Shown here: positions 34,481 through 47,945 of the stretch, in pieces
Position numbering within the stretch: the first letter of the stretch is position 1
Layout: every line of letters begins with the position of its first letter
Source of the DNA: Moringa oleifera
Taxonomy: Eukaryota; Streptophyta; Magnoliopsida; Brassicales; Moringaceae
DNA: 64,000 bases
Direction of reading: 5' to 3'
Assembly: GCA_021397835.1 (NCBI GenBank)
Contig: JAJFZO010000747.1
Coordinates: forward strand, 1,242,501-1,306,500
Position numbers and translations under genes: made by a program
The notes under the pieces: model-generated
Database searches by the model: none
The model's input: the letters and a program-made list of their open reading frames with translations, nothing else
Told to the model about the DNA's origin: nothing

Positions 34481-34966
34481 ATGGATGACATGGGTGGTCA
34501 TATGCATGGGATGTCGCCGCCGATGGTGATGGGAAACGGTACCGGAGGAGGGATGTCGGGGATGCACCCGCCGCACAAGATGATGATGATGCACATGACC
34601 TTCTTCTGGGGCAAAAACGCTGAGATTCTCTTCTCCGGTTGGCCTGGAACCAGGACGGGCATGTACGTTCTGGCGTTGGTGTTCGTGTTCGTGCTCGCCT
34701 TCTTGGTTGAGTGGCTGTCTCACTGCCGGCTGATTAAGGAAGGCTCGAGTCACGTGGCTGCTGGTCTGATTCAGACAGTTTTGCACGCCGTGAGAGTCGG
34801 TCTTGCTTATCTGGTCATGTTGGCTGTCATGTCTTTTAATGGTGGTGTGTTCTTGGTTGCTGTTGCTGGGCATACTTTAGGGTTCTTGCTGTTTGGCAGC
34901 AGGGTTTTCAATAAATCAGCTCCAGCTCCTAGGAAACCCTCTGATCTTCCTCCAATGAGTTGTTGA
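34481..34966 (+). CDS. COPT/Ctr-type copper transporter (COPT-B)
   Basis: 161 residues, intronless. The extracellular N-terminus (1-40) is rich in Met and His (MGGHMHGM, KMMMMHMTFFWG), the copper-collecting region of the family. TM1 is at about 61-79, TM2 at about 105-126 with Met113-Met117 (MxxxM), and TM3 at about 127-143 with Gly130-Gly134 (GxxxG). It ends SDLPPMSC with a terminal Cys, though not the CxC seen in some members. It is predicted to carry Cu(I) uptake, and is closest in layout to the high-affinity COPT1/2/6 type. The promoter holds several GTAC cores, which would fit induction by copper shortage. Confidence 0.95.
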   Translation: MDDMGGHMHGMSPPMVMGNGTGGGMSGMHPPHKMMMMHMTFFWGKNAEILFSGWPGTRTGMYVLALVFVFVLAFLVEWLSHCRLIKEGSSHVAAGLIQTVLHAVRVGLAYLVMLAVMSFNGGVFLVAVAGHTLGFLLFGSRVFNKSAPAPRKPSDLPPMSC

Positions 34967-37900
34967 ATGAAGAAGATTGTTGATTGTTTTACATTTTTAG
35001 GGTTTTCCGTATACGGAGAATAATTCATGTGTAGATTGGGTTTTGATTTGTGAAAACTATGAGTGGCTTCTAAATTGAAATATTGTGATGTACAATTTGT
35101 GATTCAAAGTTATGAACTTTATTTCAATCCCTGTGTACCCGTTTGGGATTTTCCCTGCAAACAACCAGAAATTATCAGAAAAAGTTCCAATTTTCCAATA
35201 CTTCTATCCTCTCTTTTTTTGATACTGATTCAACACACATGGAAGTGGTTGCATTGTGGTTCCATTTCCAAGACCAAGGAAGTTATTATGTTTACTGTAC
35301 ATTAAGGTCGAATGAAGCTGCTACAGAATTTACTATTCAAAGTTCTGAAATTGATCCCAAAATCAGCATAGCCATTTGGGATTTTCACTGGAAACAGCCA
35401 GAAAATATCAGAAATAGCTTTCAATTTTCTCACTATACCTGAATCATAACAAGGCAAGTGGTTGCATTGGCTCCATTTCCCATTTACCAGGTCAAGCAAC
35501 TCATGGTCCACCTTGACATTAATGCCGAATGAAACTGAAAGTCTTTCAATTGAAGGGAATCTTACAAAATTGCATTTGATAGGTGAGGCTTCATTAACAT
35601 TCAGCTTCTCTAGAAAAGAAGATAAGGTCAAGTCAATGTTCTCCAATGGTGAAACAAAGCCAAGAAACAAAAGCAGAAAGAAAGCGAATTAAACAAAAAT
35701 GCAGAAAACCCATTTGTTGCTATCTCATTAATTGTTATTTCTCTCTGTAAAAGAGAAAGAATTTGGATTCCATTGAAAGCCAAAAAGCGAATAAGAGAAT
35801 AACAAGAACTTGAATGTTGATTATGTAGCAGCTTAGCAACCTAAATGCTTTTGATGTCAAGCATTTCCTCCTTTCAAGCTTTTCTAAACCCACGAAGAAA
35901 TCTACCATTTCTTTCACAAAAACATTGTTGGCCTGAAAAGAAGCCATTAAGACGGATCATGCCATTATCTCCTCATCAATGCCCTTCTACTTAATCTTTC
36001 TTCGGTAGTTTGGACAATAAAACCAAAGACAACATATGTAACCCTTTGATCATGAAGCTAAGTTCATCCAACTTTCATGTTATATCAAAGAATTTGCATT
36101 ACATGATCATCAAAGTTTGGCCATTTTCCTGTGCTTTATCTACTCGGTCTCTCTTTTTTTTTTTTTAATCAATTGGTTAATACGAAGGAGATAACTTTTT
36201 GGTGTTAGATGTATCTTGTTAGAGGTTTTTAATATTGAGTCTATAAAATAACAAAAACACATATTCTTTATTTATAGGATTATATATTTGTATTTATATA
36301 TTATGTACAATATTTACTGAATTTTTTTCTTATGAAATCTGAATCGAAAAAATTTAATTAATATGATTGCGTCTTATTTGAACTCTTATGATCAAGAAAA
36401 TACAACTAAAATATATAGTTGAGATATTAACTTTAAAGGATCAATATGATATGATAAATTTAGCTAAAATGAATCTTTCGATCTAAACTTAGTTAGGAGA
36501 AAAACATCAATATTAAATATGAACCCTAAAATAATAACAAATTAATCAAAAATTTCAAGTTTATGCTACAATAAATTTATTTAACATGATATATATATAT
36601 ATATAACACTTGAGCCAAATAAATCAAAACCATTAAAAAAAAAATTCATTATCTCATGCTCCATCTATCTAGCTTACCTAGCGTATCACGTGGTTCCTAT
36701 AAATCACACCCAAATTTCCATCTAGGGTTATCATCGACATGCAACAAGTGTGGGATCTTTACAAACGTACTATTTTATAAAAGAAACTCAACAAGTGTGA
36801 TTTCATGTAATTTAAGGTCCAAATTTCATTTGGGGACGAAATATCTTATAAAGTAAGAACCCAACATTCTATTCATAGAATGATTACCAATAAATTAAAA
36901 AGTATAGTCACTTTCCATCTAATCATATTTTATTAACATAAAACCACCCGTTATGTCATACCCAAAGTTTTTATACTTGTTAATTTCTACACTCGCAAAG
37001 CTTATATTATAATGAGTGAAGATTAGGCTTTGACATTATTAGTTGCATATCCAAAAAATTGATCTATTTCTTTTAAAAATCAAAATCGGCAAGACCCATG
37101 CTTAATTAGAGTGGATTTTGTGAAAGAGAAGCATGAATCGTTGTCTACCCTCATCTTTATGATTATAAAACTAAATCAACAATAAGTCAATTAGAGATTT
37201 AGCCGATCAAATTCTTATACAATTGGGAATAAAGGATGTCACCTTTGAGAATATATATTAACTATGCAAGAAAGACTAGAAAAAAAATAAACAAATAGAA
37301 GATAATGAGAAACACCTTTCACATTTTTAGTCATGGCGTTACGATGATAAGACTCTTCCTCTTGATTTCAAGTTGAGAGTAACATTATGGTATTGATAGC
37401 ATGATTTTGGACTTACTTTTAATAAAATTGGTTCATGTGACAAGTTAAGGTCATTAGTTGAGGGAAATGTCTCTATCATTATTTCTTTTTTAATAAAATA
37501 TAAATTTAATAATTTATTATAATTTTAAATTATAAAAATAAAAAATGATATGTAAGAATTATTTTTTTGTTTAATTTTAAAAAAAAGGGGTAATAACAAA
37601 CATTAAATTAATCATCAAGTGCATATAATTTGTTAGACAGCAATACATATTCAGATCAAGATTTAAGTTATGTTAATATTTGAAAAGATTATAAGATGAT
37701 ATAAATTATTAAATTAATTATTAAATTTTATTTTTTATATTATTATACTAAATAATGAAAAAATATTTAATTTTTTTAAATAAAAATTTTATAAACTTTT
37801 AATATTTATCTTATGTTATTAATCAAATTTTTATATTTTAAAAATAATAAATTTTACTTTGATATATTAATTTAAATTAAATTAATATATTAGATTCTCC

Positions 37901-38150
37901 AAAATCTTGAAACAATACCAAAAACCCATGAAAAACCCGATCCCAAAATTTTAAAAAATCAATTTTCTTTTTAAAATATAAATTTAGGCATCAAACTTTT
38001 TCTTCTAATTTTCCGAGTTTTATCACATCCAAATAACTACATCAAAATAATATTTTAAATTGTGAAACTTCATAGGATGTATTAGAAAAAGAAAAAAAAA
38101 ATTCTTAAATGATTGTACACTCTATAGAAGGAAATTGTATTTTCTATTTT
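34967..38150. other. Spacer between COPT-B and COPT-C
   Basis: It contains the COPT-B 3' UTR, a ~235-bp diverged duplication at 35088-35510, and an (AT)n run near 36587-36604. No gene was supported; the small ORFs are not conserved in appearance. Confidence 0.6.
35088..35510. repeat. Diverged tandem duplication, ~235-bp period
   Basis: Copy 1 begins near 35088 and copy 2 near 35323. Both run ATTCAAAGTT..., TTTGGGATTTTC, AAACA(A/G)CCAGAAA, ATATCAGAAA or TTATCAGAAA, and GGTTGCATTG(T/G)..CCATTTCC in the same order. Confidence 0.7.
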
Positions 38151-38172
38151 GTACTGTAAAACTGGTTAGTAC
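38115..38172 (+). promoter_or_regulatory. GTAC cluster upstream of COPT-C
   Basis: GTAC occurs at 38115, 38151 and 38169, about 110-170 bp before the COPT-C ATG. TTAGTACTACC resembles the COPT-B site GTAGTACTAC. Confidence 0.45.
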
Positions 38173-38283
38173 TACCATATTTCACAAACCCTAAGCTGAC
38201 CCTCATTATATTTCTTCTCATCTTCTTCTAACTGAGAAAATTCAACACTCCAAGCATTGCCCATCTTCTGATTACAGTCAAAA

Positions 38284-38760
38284 ATGGTCCATGATCGCAT
38301 GCCTGGTATGGGCGCGATGGCGCCGACTATTCCTGGCAATGTCACCATGGTGGTGCACCCCCGCCACAAGATGATGATGATGCACATGACCTTCTTCTGG
38401 GGCAGCAAGGCCGATATCCTCTTCGCCGGCTGGCCGGGTACCAGCACCGGCATGTACGCCTTGGCGTTGTTCGTCTTCTTCTTGATCTCCGCCCTGGTCG
38501 AGTGGCTCATGTATTACCAGTCGAGCAAGAAATTCTCAAGCGATGTGGTTCTGAGGCTTATAGCGACTCTCATGCATGCCCTTGAGGTCAGCCTGTCGTA
38601 TTTGGTGATGCTTGCTCTCATGTCCTTCAATGGCGGTCTCTTTCTTGTGGTTGTTGTTGGACATACTCTAGGGTTTTTGATTTTCAGGAGTCGGGTTTTG
38701 AAGAAAACAGAAATGCACCCTTATGATTACACCTCTGATCTCCCTCTTATGTCTTGCTGA
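38284..38760 (+). CDS. COPT/Ctr-type copper transporter (COPT-C)
   Basis: 158 residues, intronless. The Met-rich N-terminus (RMPGMGAM, HKMMMMHMTFFWG) is followed by three membrane segments. TM1 is at about 57-75, TM2 contains Met109-Met113 (MLALM), and TM3 has Gly126-Gly130. The C-terminus SDLPLMSC is shared with COPT-B. It is the third member of a same-strand tandem group spread over 7 kb. The 5' coding part is markedly more GC-rich than the surrounding DNA. It is predicted to move Cu(I) as a homo- or heterotrimer. Confidence 0.94.
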   Translation: MVHDRMPGMGAMAPTIPGNVTMVVHPRHKMMMMHMTFFWGSKADILFAGWPGTSTGMYALALFVFFLISALVEWLMYYQSSKKFSSDVVLRLIATLMHALEVSLSYLVMLALMSFNGGLFLVVVVGHTLGFLIFRSRVLKKTEMHPYDYTSDLPLMSC

Positions 38761-40072
38761 CCCTCATCTGAATATGAAAACCCTATATTTCGGCTTCATC
38801 TTTTCAGATAAGGTCTTCCTTCTTGTTATCCCCTTATGCTTGGAATCTCGTGAAATGACATATTAAATACAAGACTATACTTTTATTTGGTGCAATATTT
38901 GGTTTTAGAGGTATCAAACATGAGAGGAACTTCTACTGAAAAGTGAAAACAGAGTGATCTTTCAATTCTATTTTTGGGCCAAATCTCAATTGGGTTTGGG
39001 ACAATGAGCTTATACAGTTGCAATTCATGTACCCAATGGGCTCTTGAAGGAAAAAGCTATGCAAACGGAGCCCAGGAAGAAGCAGACCAATCATGTTCAG
39101 ACAGGACTTAGCAGAGTGAATTGGTGCATCAAACCCTGTTTGATGCTCTGTTTTTCAAATTCCTAGTCTTGGAATCTTACACCCAATTAGGGACTGATCT
39201 TGAATGTTTGGTTAAGGCTGGAAAGGGGATGGTTTAGTTCACCAAACCCTTGTCTTATACTCTGTTTTTCCCCCATTACCTGGCCCGAAGTTTGACCAAT
39301 GACCCACTTAGTGCCCAAGCAAGTAGACCTGTAATCTGACTACATCCTGTTTTAACATATGAGTTCTGATTCCCCATGTGACCTGACATTGACAAGCAAA
39401 TTAGCCTTTCTGTAAACACTTTTTGACTTATGTTCATCCTGGGATTAGGCAGATTGATAGGTTGTCACCCTTCAAGGAATTCAATTCAAAAGTTTTGATC
39501 TTTAGGAGCTGGACAGTACTTGCAAAGTATAGATGAAAGAAGAATGAAGGGGCCAATAAACACTACTCTTTTGTGTCATCTCTTTCAGTAGATCAAAAGA
39601 CCCAAGCTGCCACTTAATATGTTCAAGGAACTTACCTTGTATCAGTCATAGGTAATTTCCTATTTGTTGAAGCTGACACAAGGTGAACTGTGTGGGTCAC
39701 TGCTTGCTAGCCCTAGAGACTAGAGTTCAGATGAGACCCAAACCCACTTGCCCCATTTCATTGAATCTTAGTACCTTGAAAGCTCTGCTGCACATGGGGA
39801 TTGACCAAGCAGGTTATGGGGCCACCTCTCATGGATTTATCAGCTTAAGAATCTTTTTCTTCATCCGGGTACTGTCTCTAAGAAGCAAGCAAATCTCTTT
39901 GGCCCCAACCTATATTGGATGCAGCGGTCCTTGATGATTAGCTTGTCTCATAAGGTGCCAATTTGCATTCTCCATGCCACTAAACTGTCATTTTTTGTGT
40001 TTGTGTGCGTAAGGGTGAGGTTTGGTAGATATCCTTTCAATTGGATGATGAAAATATACTGCATTTGATGAT

Positions 40073-40240
40073 TTGGCCAATTTACGTTGATTCTTCCAAA
40101 AGTTTAATCTCATTGATGTGTATTCGATATGAAATTTATATACTGCTTTTAAGGTTTTGGCCAATCTACGTTGATTCTTCCAAAAGTTTAATCTCTTTGA
40201 TGTGTATTCGATATGAAATTTATATCACGTTTATATTGAA
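40073..40240. repeat. 84-bp direct tandem duplication
   Basis: Copies start at 40073 and 40157 and differ at few positions (for example TTTACG/TCTACG). The period is a multiple of three, so an ORF through it repeats WPIYVDSSKSLISLMCIRYE. No homologue is known to me, so coding is doubtful. Confidence 0.9.
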
Positions 40241-41614
40241 AATATTTGTCACAGTCTCGTATTCTTTGCGTATCCAAAAGGTGAACATAGAGTACCTCAA
40301 AGGGATAAATTATACTTCTAGATTTAGATGAATAAAAGCCATAAACTGGGTGTAATATTCCTTAGAAGAGTGAACAAAATCTAGGAAATTGGTCCTAATT
40401 GCAAATCGTGGGTGACAGTATACTCCAACAGGCATGATGAAGGGGAATCATTCCATTTTGGCTGTCATCATTCTAAAAGATGTTATTCATTTGTATTGTG
40501 GCACATATTGTGGGGTTGTGGGGTTTTATTCCTTCTATGTTGAAGAATATTACTTAATTAGTTTCATTACATTATCTCTTTTGAGTTAGTGGCCATTGCA
40601 GATCGTTGCCTTGTAAAGTAGAACGAGTTAGAAAAATTTGAAGCTTTGTAAGAAAAATAAGATTTTTCTAATAGATTGGTCTTTTAGTTGTGATTTAACA
40701 TTATCAAAGTTAATCTAATTTGGTTTTTAATATCCCATTAATGTTGAAAATTAAAAAATGTTAATTCTAAATAAAGAAAGTTTCCAAATTTTAGACAAAC
40801 AATTGTTTAGAATAAGTAAAGGTCCTAAGGAGAACAATGAAAATACAACTTCTAAAACAATTTCACATCAAATTTGTATTGAAAAGATATAAGCTTTATA
40901 AAAGATATATGTTTTTTCCTCTAACATATCAATTTTCTTGCTTTAATCACTAAACTGAGATGAGCTTAGCAAACAATAGTTTTTTTTTCACTAGCCACTA
41001 AATTTAGATGAACTTAGCGAATTGAGAAGAAAATGAATTATTAACAAAAAAAAAAAAAAGGTTGACCCACAAAATTATTGGATAGAACTAGTTGATTAAT
41101 GTAGTTGGGTTATTGTTAATTAATCTGAAAACACAAACTTCAAGACCTAAACTCCTAGAAGAAAAGAAAAAAAAGAACCTAAGTATCCTGAAGTCATCAA
41201 CTTTCCTATTGCTAGTAGTCCATGCAAAGGAGACTGTAAGCACACCAAGAAAGAAAAGATGACAAAAGGACAAACCCCACATGGGTTCCCCATTAGGGTT
41301 CTCTTTTTTTTTTTTTTTGCCAAATTTCTTTTTGTTCCCTTCTAAAAGATTCTTAAAGGTCAATCTCTTTCAATCTTAATCCAGAGCAGCTTGAAGGTTA
41401 GATATCTTGTCCATTTCCTAACAGAAAATTTAAGTCATTGGCACTGTTTTTGATAGAATATTACAGTTGAATTGTCATGATACAACATGCATTGCCATGC
41501 TTTCCAACACATCTTTCTACTAAATTAGAATAAACATGGAATTTATAGTCAAATTGAGTAAACTGTAAAACCATAATGGCAAAATTGATGAAACTAGCCA
41601 AAACAAAAGGAGTT

Positions 41615-41634
41615 GGGGGGGGGGGGGGGGGGGG
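41615..41634 (+). repeat. Poly-G run, 20 bases
   Basis: Uninterrupted G tract; its length in the assembly is uncertain. Confidence 0.9.
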
Positions 41635-42406
41635 TCATTTTACTTTATTTCTTTGCGTAATTTCAAGTTTTTGAAGTCTTGGTTAATTTTAAAATAAGTT
41701 GTTCTCAGCAATTAAAATATTCAATGTAAAAGATTAACTTTTTAAATGGTTAAAATATGAATGAGAGATTGTATTAGTGTCAGTTCTTCTCAACTTGTAT
41801 CTAACATGAAATTCTCCTTGGACATCACCCATGTTAAATTATTGGTTAAGTTATGTTAAACTATTCTTACCCTTTTCATTCGGTTGAAAATGGCGATGGT
41901 AAAGATAAGGAGATGCTCCTGTTTCCTCATTTTAATGCCAAACAGATTAATTAATGGTTAAAAAAGTCGAGAAAGATCAAATTTGCAGCCTGTGTGGTTC
42001 CCAGGAAAATGAAAATGTTTAATTGCAGAAGAGATGAACAGATGAACACAGAACCAAGAAGTGCACGTTTCTGACAGCTGAATTTATTACAGATCTTTAT
42101 TGAAAAGCATCCTTCGCGTACTTGTATTACATTGCTTGAACCCAGCCAGCCAGGGAAGCCACAGATCTCTGTATCAATCTCTGTCAGACAAATTTCATCC
42201 ATCTTTCTTCCTCTAAACTTAAACCCTAAAGTTTAAAGGACACTTATGATCTCTTAAATCCTAGTGGGTACAATTAGACTGTCCTGTACTCGGTTGATCT
42301 TTATTAGCCCCTTTATTCTGTGTTGAATGCTTTCTCTTGTTTCTGCAGCCAAAGTAGCCGAGATGACATTATCAGTGAGTGTGATCAGAAGAGAAGATGG
42401 TGGGTA

Positions 42407-44287
42407 TCAGTAAGTCCATTCTTGAGGTAGATGAAGCTCTTGATGGGTCACCCCCAGAGTCCCCTGCTGCTGTGAAAATGAGCTGCTCCTCCTCCTCTCC
42501 ACCATCAAAGCATCTGCAGAGAGAACGAACAAATCATTCCTTTTCTTTACTTAAAAATAATACCAAAAAAAAAAAAGGAATTGAATATGTGAATTCTTAT
42601 TAACAAAAGGGTAAGAGAGTTTTTGGCCATTAGATACCATTTTGAAGGGTAAAACCAGAATCAAATCTTGAAGGAAGACCCATTTTATCAAAGTGGAGCT
42701 TCAGGGCCTGAACTACTCTTGCAGGTATAAGAACTGTAGGATAACCTGTTCATGAAATCAAGGCTTCATGGTTAATATAAAAGCTCATGACCAGTGAAGT
42801 ATCAAAGCAATGTTTTTGCTGACAAGTCAGGATATATAATGATCTGAGAAGTCAACTTATGCTTAATTTGTTTTCTTTACAGGGAGAAAGCAACCTGGAA
42901 ATGGACCCCGAAAGAGGCACACTTACCAAATATTAGAACCTAACTAGAAGATTAGTTGATAAAAAGGAATCTACAGGAAAGAACACAAGGTACGCTAGAA
43001 TCCAGAGTCAAAACCACACAACCAAATGGAAGAAAAAACAAACAGAAAACAGAGACCAGTAGGTTGTCCACTGAACCCTAACCACCCCTGATAGCTATGG
43101 CACCAGAACCAGAAAAACAATTCAATAGGCTAAGCACTAAGCACCCTTTCTTTTTATTTTATTTCTTCTGGGTAGGAGGTGAGTGGTGGGGGGAGGCTGA
43201 AATCTGAATTGGGCGAGTGAAAGATCATAAAAAGAGATGCGTTACCTGTTTTCTTGCGTGATTCAGACGGAGTTCCTATTCCACGGGGCAAGAACACGCC
43301 TGTCCCACCAGAACCTGTTCTTGAACCTGACCCACCAAGGAAAACTGCTCTCATGCCTGACTCAGTTTGCTTGCTGGAGTTGTTGCCCTGTTGCTGTTGC
43401 AGAGTGGAACATGGACCATGGTGAGGTCGCAGCTTTTGGCCATTGTTGAACCCACCAAAAGCTTTCCCTTTGTTCTCATAATATTGTGGTTGTTGTCTGT
43501 AGTCAGATTCCTTCAGTGCCTGCTCTTGTTTAAGCCTATAGAACTGGGGGGAAAAAAAAAAACAGAGCAAAACCTTACTATGAGTGTCAATCAAAGAAGT
43601 AAAACAGGAACGAAATCAGATAACTTACTGGCATCCATGATTATGCTTACCTGGGTAGCTCGGACTTGATCTATAAGAACTTGCTTGGATTGAAATCCAC
43701 CTTTGGGGTTCCTCGTGGTTACAGGAACCGAACTGGGTGTGCTTAAATATCCTTCACAATGGCTGTATCTGAGAATTTCTTCGTTTATCTTTACCTTCTC
43801 AAGGTTTGCAATCATGGGTATCACTGGTGGTGATGATTCTCGAGATGGGCCTCTTGGGCTCCCATGGCTGGAGCCGGACAGTGACCAGAGCGTCGATTGT
43901 GGGGAACCAGCAAATCCCCATGGCTAAACAGTAAACACAAACTGCAAATCAGAGCTTTTGGCAGAAACCCAATAGTCAAAAACCGATTATAACCAAGAAA
44001 GCCAGTACCTTTTCATTTTTGTCTTCATCTAGAAGCATGTAGTGAGCCATCTGGCGAGTCAACTCAGCAATGTAACAATCTTCTGCTTCAGCTTCACTGC
44101 TCTCCTCTGTCTCGGTTGAACCCAGTTCAGACTGCACAGGTGAGCCCAACTCCGACCCAAAATCAGATACGCCAACCAAAGAAGAACCCTTACTGCAGTT
44201 CATTGAGAAAGCTTTGTTCTTGTTGTCTTCAGAGAAAAGCTGAGAGGGAAGCAATAACTCAGAGCCCTGAAGGTCAACAGCCATCAT
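42407..44287 (-). CDS. Plant-specific protein of unknown function, five exons, ends LPQEWTY
   Basis: Exons are 44287-44009, 43923-43651, 43543-43246, 42745-42638 and 42513-42407. Phases agree and the sum is 355 codons including stop, 354 residues. The N-terminus MMAVDLQGSELLLPSQLF is followed by an acidic stretch (TETEESSEAEAED) and IAELTRQMAHYMLLDED. Exon 2 has a Ser/Pro/Gly-rich PWGFAGSPQSTLWS segment. Exon 3 is Gln-rich with KAFGGFNNGQ and GGSGSRTGSGGTGVFLPRG. Exon 4 has VLIPARVVQALKLHFDKM, and the end is HLPQEWTY. The PARVVQAL segment and LPQEWTY ending recur in a plant family without a known function, as I remember it. No enzyme motif, membrane segment or targeting signal is seen; it is probably a disordered nuclear or cytosolic protein. 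Confidence 0.8.
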
Positions 44288-45360
44288 GAATGGACTCGAG
44301 TTTGCTTACCAAGTGGACACAAATCAGGTGGGGGCTTTGATGATTTGCTATAATGGGAGTTCACCGGTTCGATAATACACAATAATGACCTGGTCACCCA
44401 CAAAGAAAGAAGAGAGACAGAGAGAGACAGCCAGACCCAGGAGAAACTATGCTTCAATAAAGAGTACCAGACAGCTGAAGAGGGCTTTTATGGGGGAAAA
44501 CCTCGGCCAGACCCGGAGGACATGGGCAGTGGTATCTGAGGTGGGTCTTGGGTTACTCTGTGTGTTGTTGTCATTGTCGTTGTAGTTGGATCGTACAACT
44601 TCCAGCTATCCACCTGCCATTTGTTAGGGAATTAAGATTTCCTTAAATTTCTTTTGTCACCGAAGACACCCTTGACTTAGAAAATCATCAGGTGTTAAAA
44701 TTTGGTGAATACCCATGGATTCTGGCTAGGGTTAGGGTTGTCCCTTCCCTGTTCTTTCTCTGCAGTAACATCAAACCAAGTATCTTGGTTGGTGGCTTAG
44801 CTGCATATATGGTCAGAGAAGACATTGGAACTCTTAGATGATTATTTGGTTCTTTGTTAGCTACTAAATTTGGGTCTCTTTCTATGTTCATAAAGTTTTA
44901 GTACTAGTCAAGAAAGTCAGCTGATTGTGGATTAGGTACCTTTGGTAGATATGGGTAGTACACTGAACCTAAAGTTAGATGGAATTTTAAGATTTGAAAA
45001 TGACTGAAAAAGTGAAGAACCCATTATTCTATTTTCAACATAAATGGAGTTACGGATCAGGAAGGCAGATTAAACACTAAAACCAGTGGGTTTTGACACC
45101 TGGGCTGGGTTATGGTCAATCTTAGGCTTAGTTCTCTTTCGGGGTCTACAGAGGCCTCAGCTTGCGTCATGGGCTTGCAGATCAAGAAAGGTGCAAACAG
45201 CTTAGTAGTCACTGTGTTGCAAACCAGACCCCAAATGGAAGTTTAGCCTTCTTATTTGTCACAGGGGTCCTTGGGGCATAGCAGGAGTTAGTTCTTCAGG
45301 TCTCTTCAATGCATTCAAGGATAACAAGCTTTTACTACCTTGTGTTCATGTCAACTCAAG
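44288..45360. other. Intergenic
   Basis: Promoter side of the five-exon gene, then spacer. No gene supported. Confidence 0.5.
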
Positions 45361-45363
45361 CTT

Positions 45364-45698
45364 TTAGACCAACTGGCTATTTAATCTGTGTATGAACTTA
45401 GCCCAGAAACGAGCCATGGCTCTGACATAAGGATCCAGAGGCAAAATGGGATTGTGTAATTTCCAGTTCTCATCAACGTATTCAAGGATGATTAGTGACT
45501 CTGCAACTGGTTTGCTAATGTGAACAAGAACTGGAATCTTTTTGTGAACAGGGTTATACTCAAGAAACAAGTGGCTCCTGTTGGACAGATCTTCTTCTAT
45601 GTACTCATATAGTACCCCTCCCAGTTTCAAGGCCAGTTCAATTCTCCGGCTAAACGGGTTTGCCAGCTTCCTAAAAACTTCACTTCCTCTCCCTTCGT
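45364..45698 (-). pseudogene. Tau-class GST pseudogene (exon 1 only)
   Basis: Aligns with exon 1 of the intact GST at 47391-47080, sharing [32 protein letters not shown] and [11 protein letters not shown]. The initiator aligns to ACG, and one base is lost in the region of the catalytic Ser, so the start is out of frame. No exon 2 follows. It lies 1.2 kb downstream of the parent gene's stop in the same orientation. Confidence 0.85.
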
Positions 45699-45699
45699 T

Positions 45700-46600
45700 A
45701 CTTGCACCAATTAAGTTCAGAATTCTCTCTATAAATGGTGTCTTGTTTCATTTGTTCATATGTAGTGTCTGGTCCGTTTTACAAGGAGCAGCTTGCTAGA
45801 AGTTCCTTAATCACCCAGGCTATAATCTTTTCATTGAATAAAATAATCTGGGTAGCTTTCAAAGACTTGCTTGAATATACAAGGTCACGTAAATTGATGA
45901 CAAAGTTTGACAGTTTAGTCTGAAGAATTATGGAATCAAGAGAGATTTGGAGTATAATATGTCTGCTTACATTAACAAGGACCAGAAAATGTCAAATGTA
46001 TAACCTGAAACAGTTCCCAAAGTCTATTGGGATAATTGATGATACAGAGAAATCGAAAATAATTTATTTTGGGATAAGCTAATACATTTTTAATTCTTAC
46101 CCACCATGAAACCAATAAAAATAACCTTTTCCAATTCCTTGTAAGCAAAGAAAACCCACAATTAGATGACATCAACCCTTAGCAAAATTGAAATTTTGAA
46201 GCAGATAAGCACTGGTTTTCTCTTCTCCATAAGCTCTGCCTTACATTATAAAATATTACTTGTTGCTATGCCTACCCTGCTCTTGTTTATCATTTTTGGT
46301 GGGGAGAACCTTCCTGTGCTGTCAATATGAGCTGCAAACCAGACCCAGATGGAAATTTTGGCTAAAAATGAAGCATAGAGGAGAAATCAAGTGTTTGCAT
46401 TCAGCCTTCTCATCTTTTAACTTCCACAAATTAACATTTCTTGATTGAATTCTTTGGTCTTTCAAGCAAGATTTCTCCACAAAGAAGGATTCTGTTCATT
46501 CAAACAAAGCAAATCTTTATTCATACAAAACATTATGTCACAGGTACACACAATGCACTAGCATACAACACAATCTAGATGGCAAGGCCCCCATGAAGCT
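45700..46600. other. Spacer between GST pseudogene and GST
   Basis: No gene seen; includes the 3' UTR of the intact GST at its right end. Confidence 0.5.
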
Positions 46601-46602
46601 CT

Positions 46603-47442
<840 letters not shown>

Positions 47443-47626
47443 TCAAAGGTTCCATAGGATATGCCCTTCCATGATGTGCTCAGTGACGCCACTGATTTAT
47501 ATCTCCTTTCATGATTTCTGCTTACTTGACCAAGACTGGAACTTGTCAAAGGGGTAACCTGAGAAAAATGAAAATTTTCAGAAAAATTTGGTAATATAAA
47601 ATTTACAGAGACAGAATCCAATGGCG

Positions 47627-47698
47627 GTCGTTGTAGTATAGTGGTGAGTATTCCCGCCTGTCACGCGGGTGACCCGGGTTCGATCCCCGGCAACGGCG
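47627..47698 (+). tRNA. tRNA-Asp (GTC)
   Basis: 72 nt. The acceptor stem GTCGTTG pairs with CAACGGC (one G-T pair). The anticodon arm CCCGCCTGTCACGCGGG has anticodon GTC. The T arm GGGTTCGATCC holds the internal B box, and the A box is TAGTATAGTGG. A TTTT run at 47703 serves as the Pol III terminator. Confidence 0.97.
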
Positions 47699-47945
47699 AA
47701 GCGTTTTCCTTTTTCTTTTCTTTTTGGTCCCAGTGGGAGAGAGAGAAACCAAAACTGACGTTTTGCTTGCCGGAAAAGCCACGGGACGAACTGTATTCCG
47801 TGGATTTCTACTTTCAGAACTTCTACGACACTCCTCTGTTTCTTGCAAAACAATAAAAACCAAAAGTTGATTTAATGGAAGACATAACCCACAAAACTTT
47901 TTCATCGTTTCCCGTTCTCTTTGTTTCAGTCTGCATCCGGTTGCA

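Larger units (their letters stand above)
38765..42400. other. Intergenic DNA after the COPT group
   Basis: No gene supported. Contains an 84-bp tandem duplication (40073-40240) and a 20-base G run (41615-41634). Confidence 0.6.

Noticed and set aside
34274..34873. 199-codon ORF opposite COPT-B, with His/Arg-rich sequence
   Set aside because: It is the complement of the Met/His-rich and membrane codons of COPT-B.
35302..35670. 122-codon minus ORF after COPT-B
   Set aside because: It overlaps the duplicated non-coding block and shows no recognisable family.
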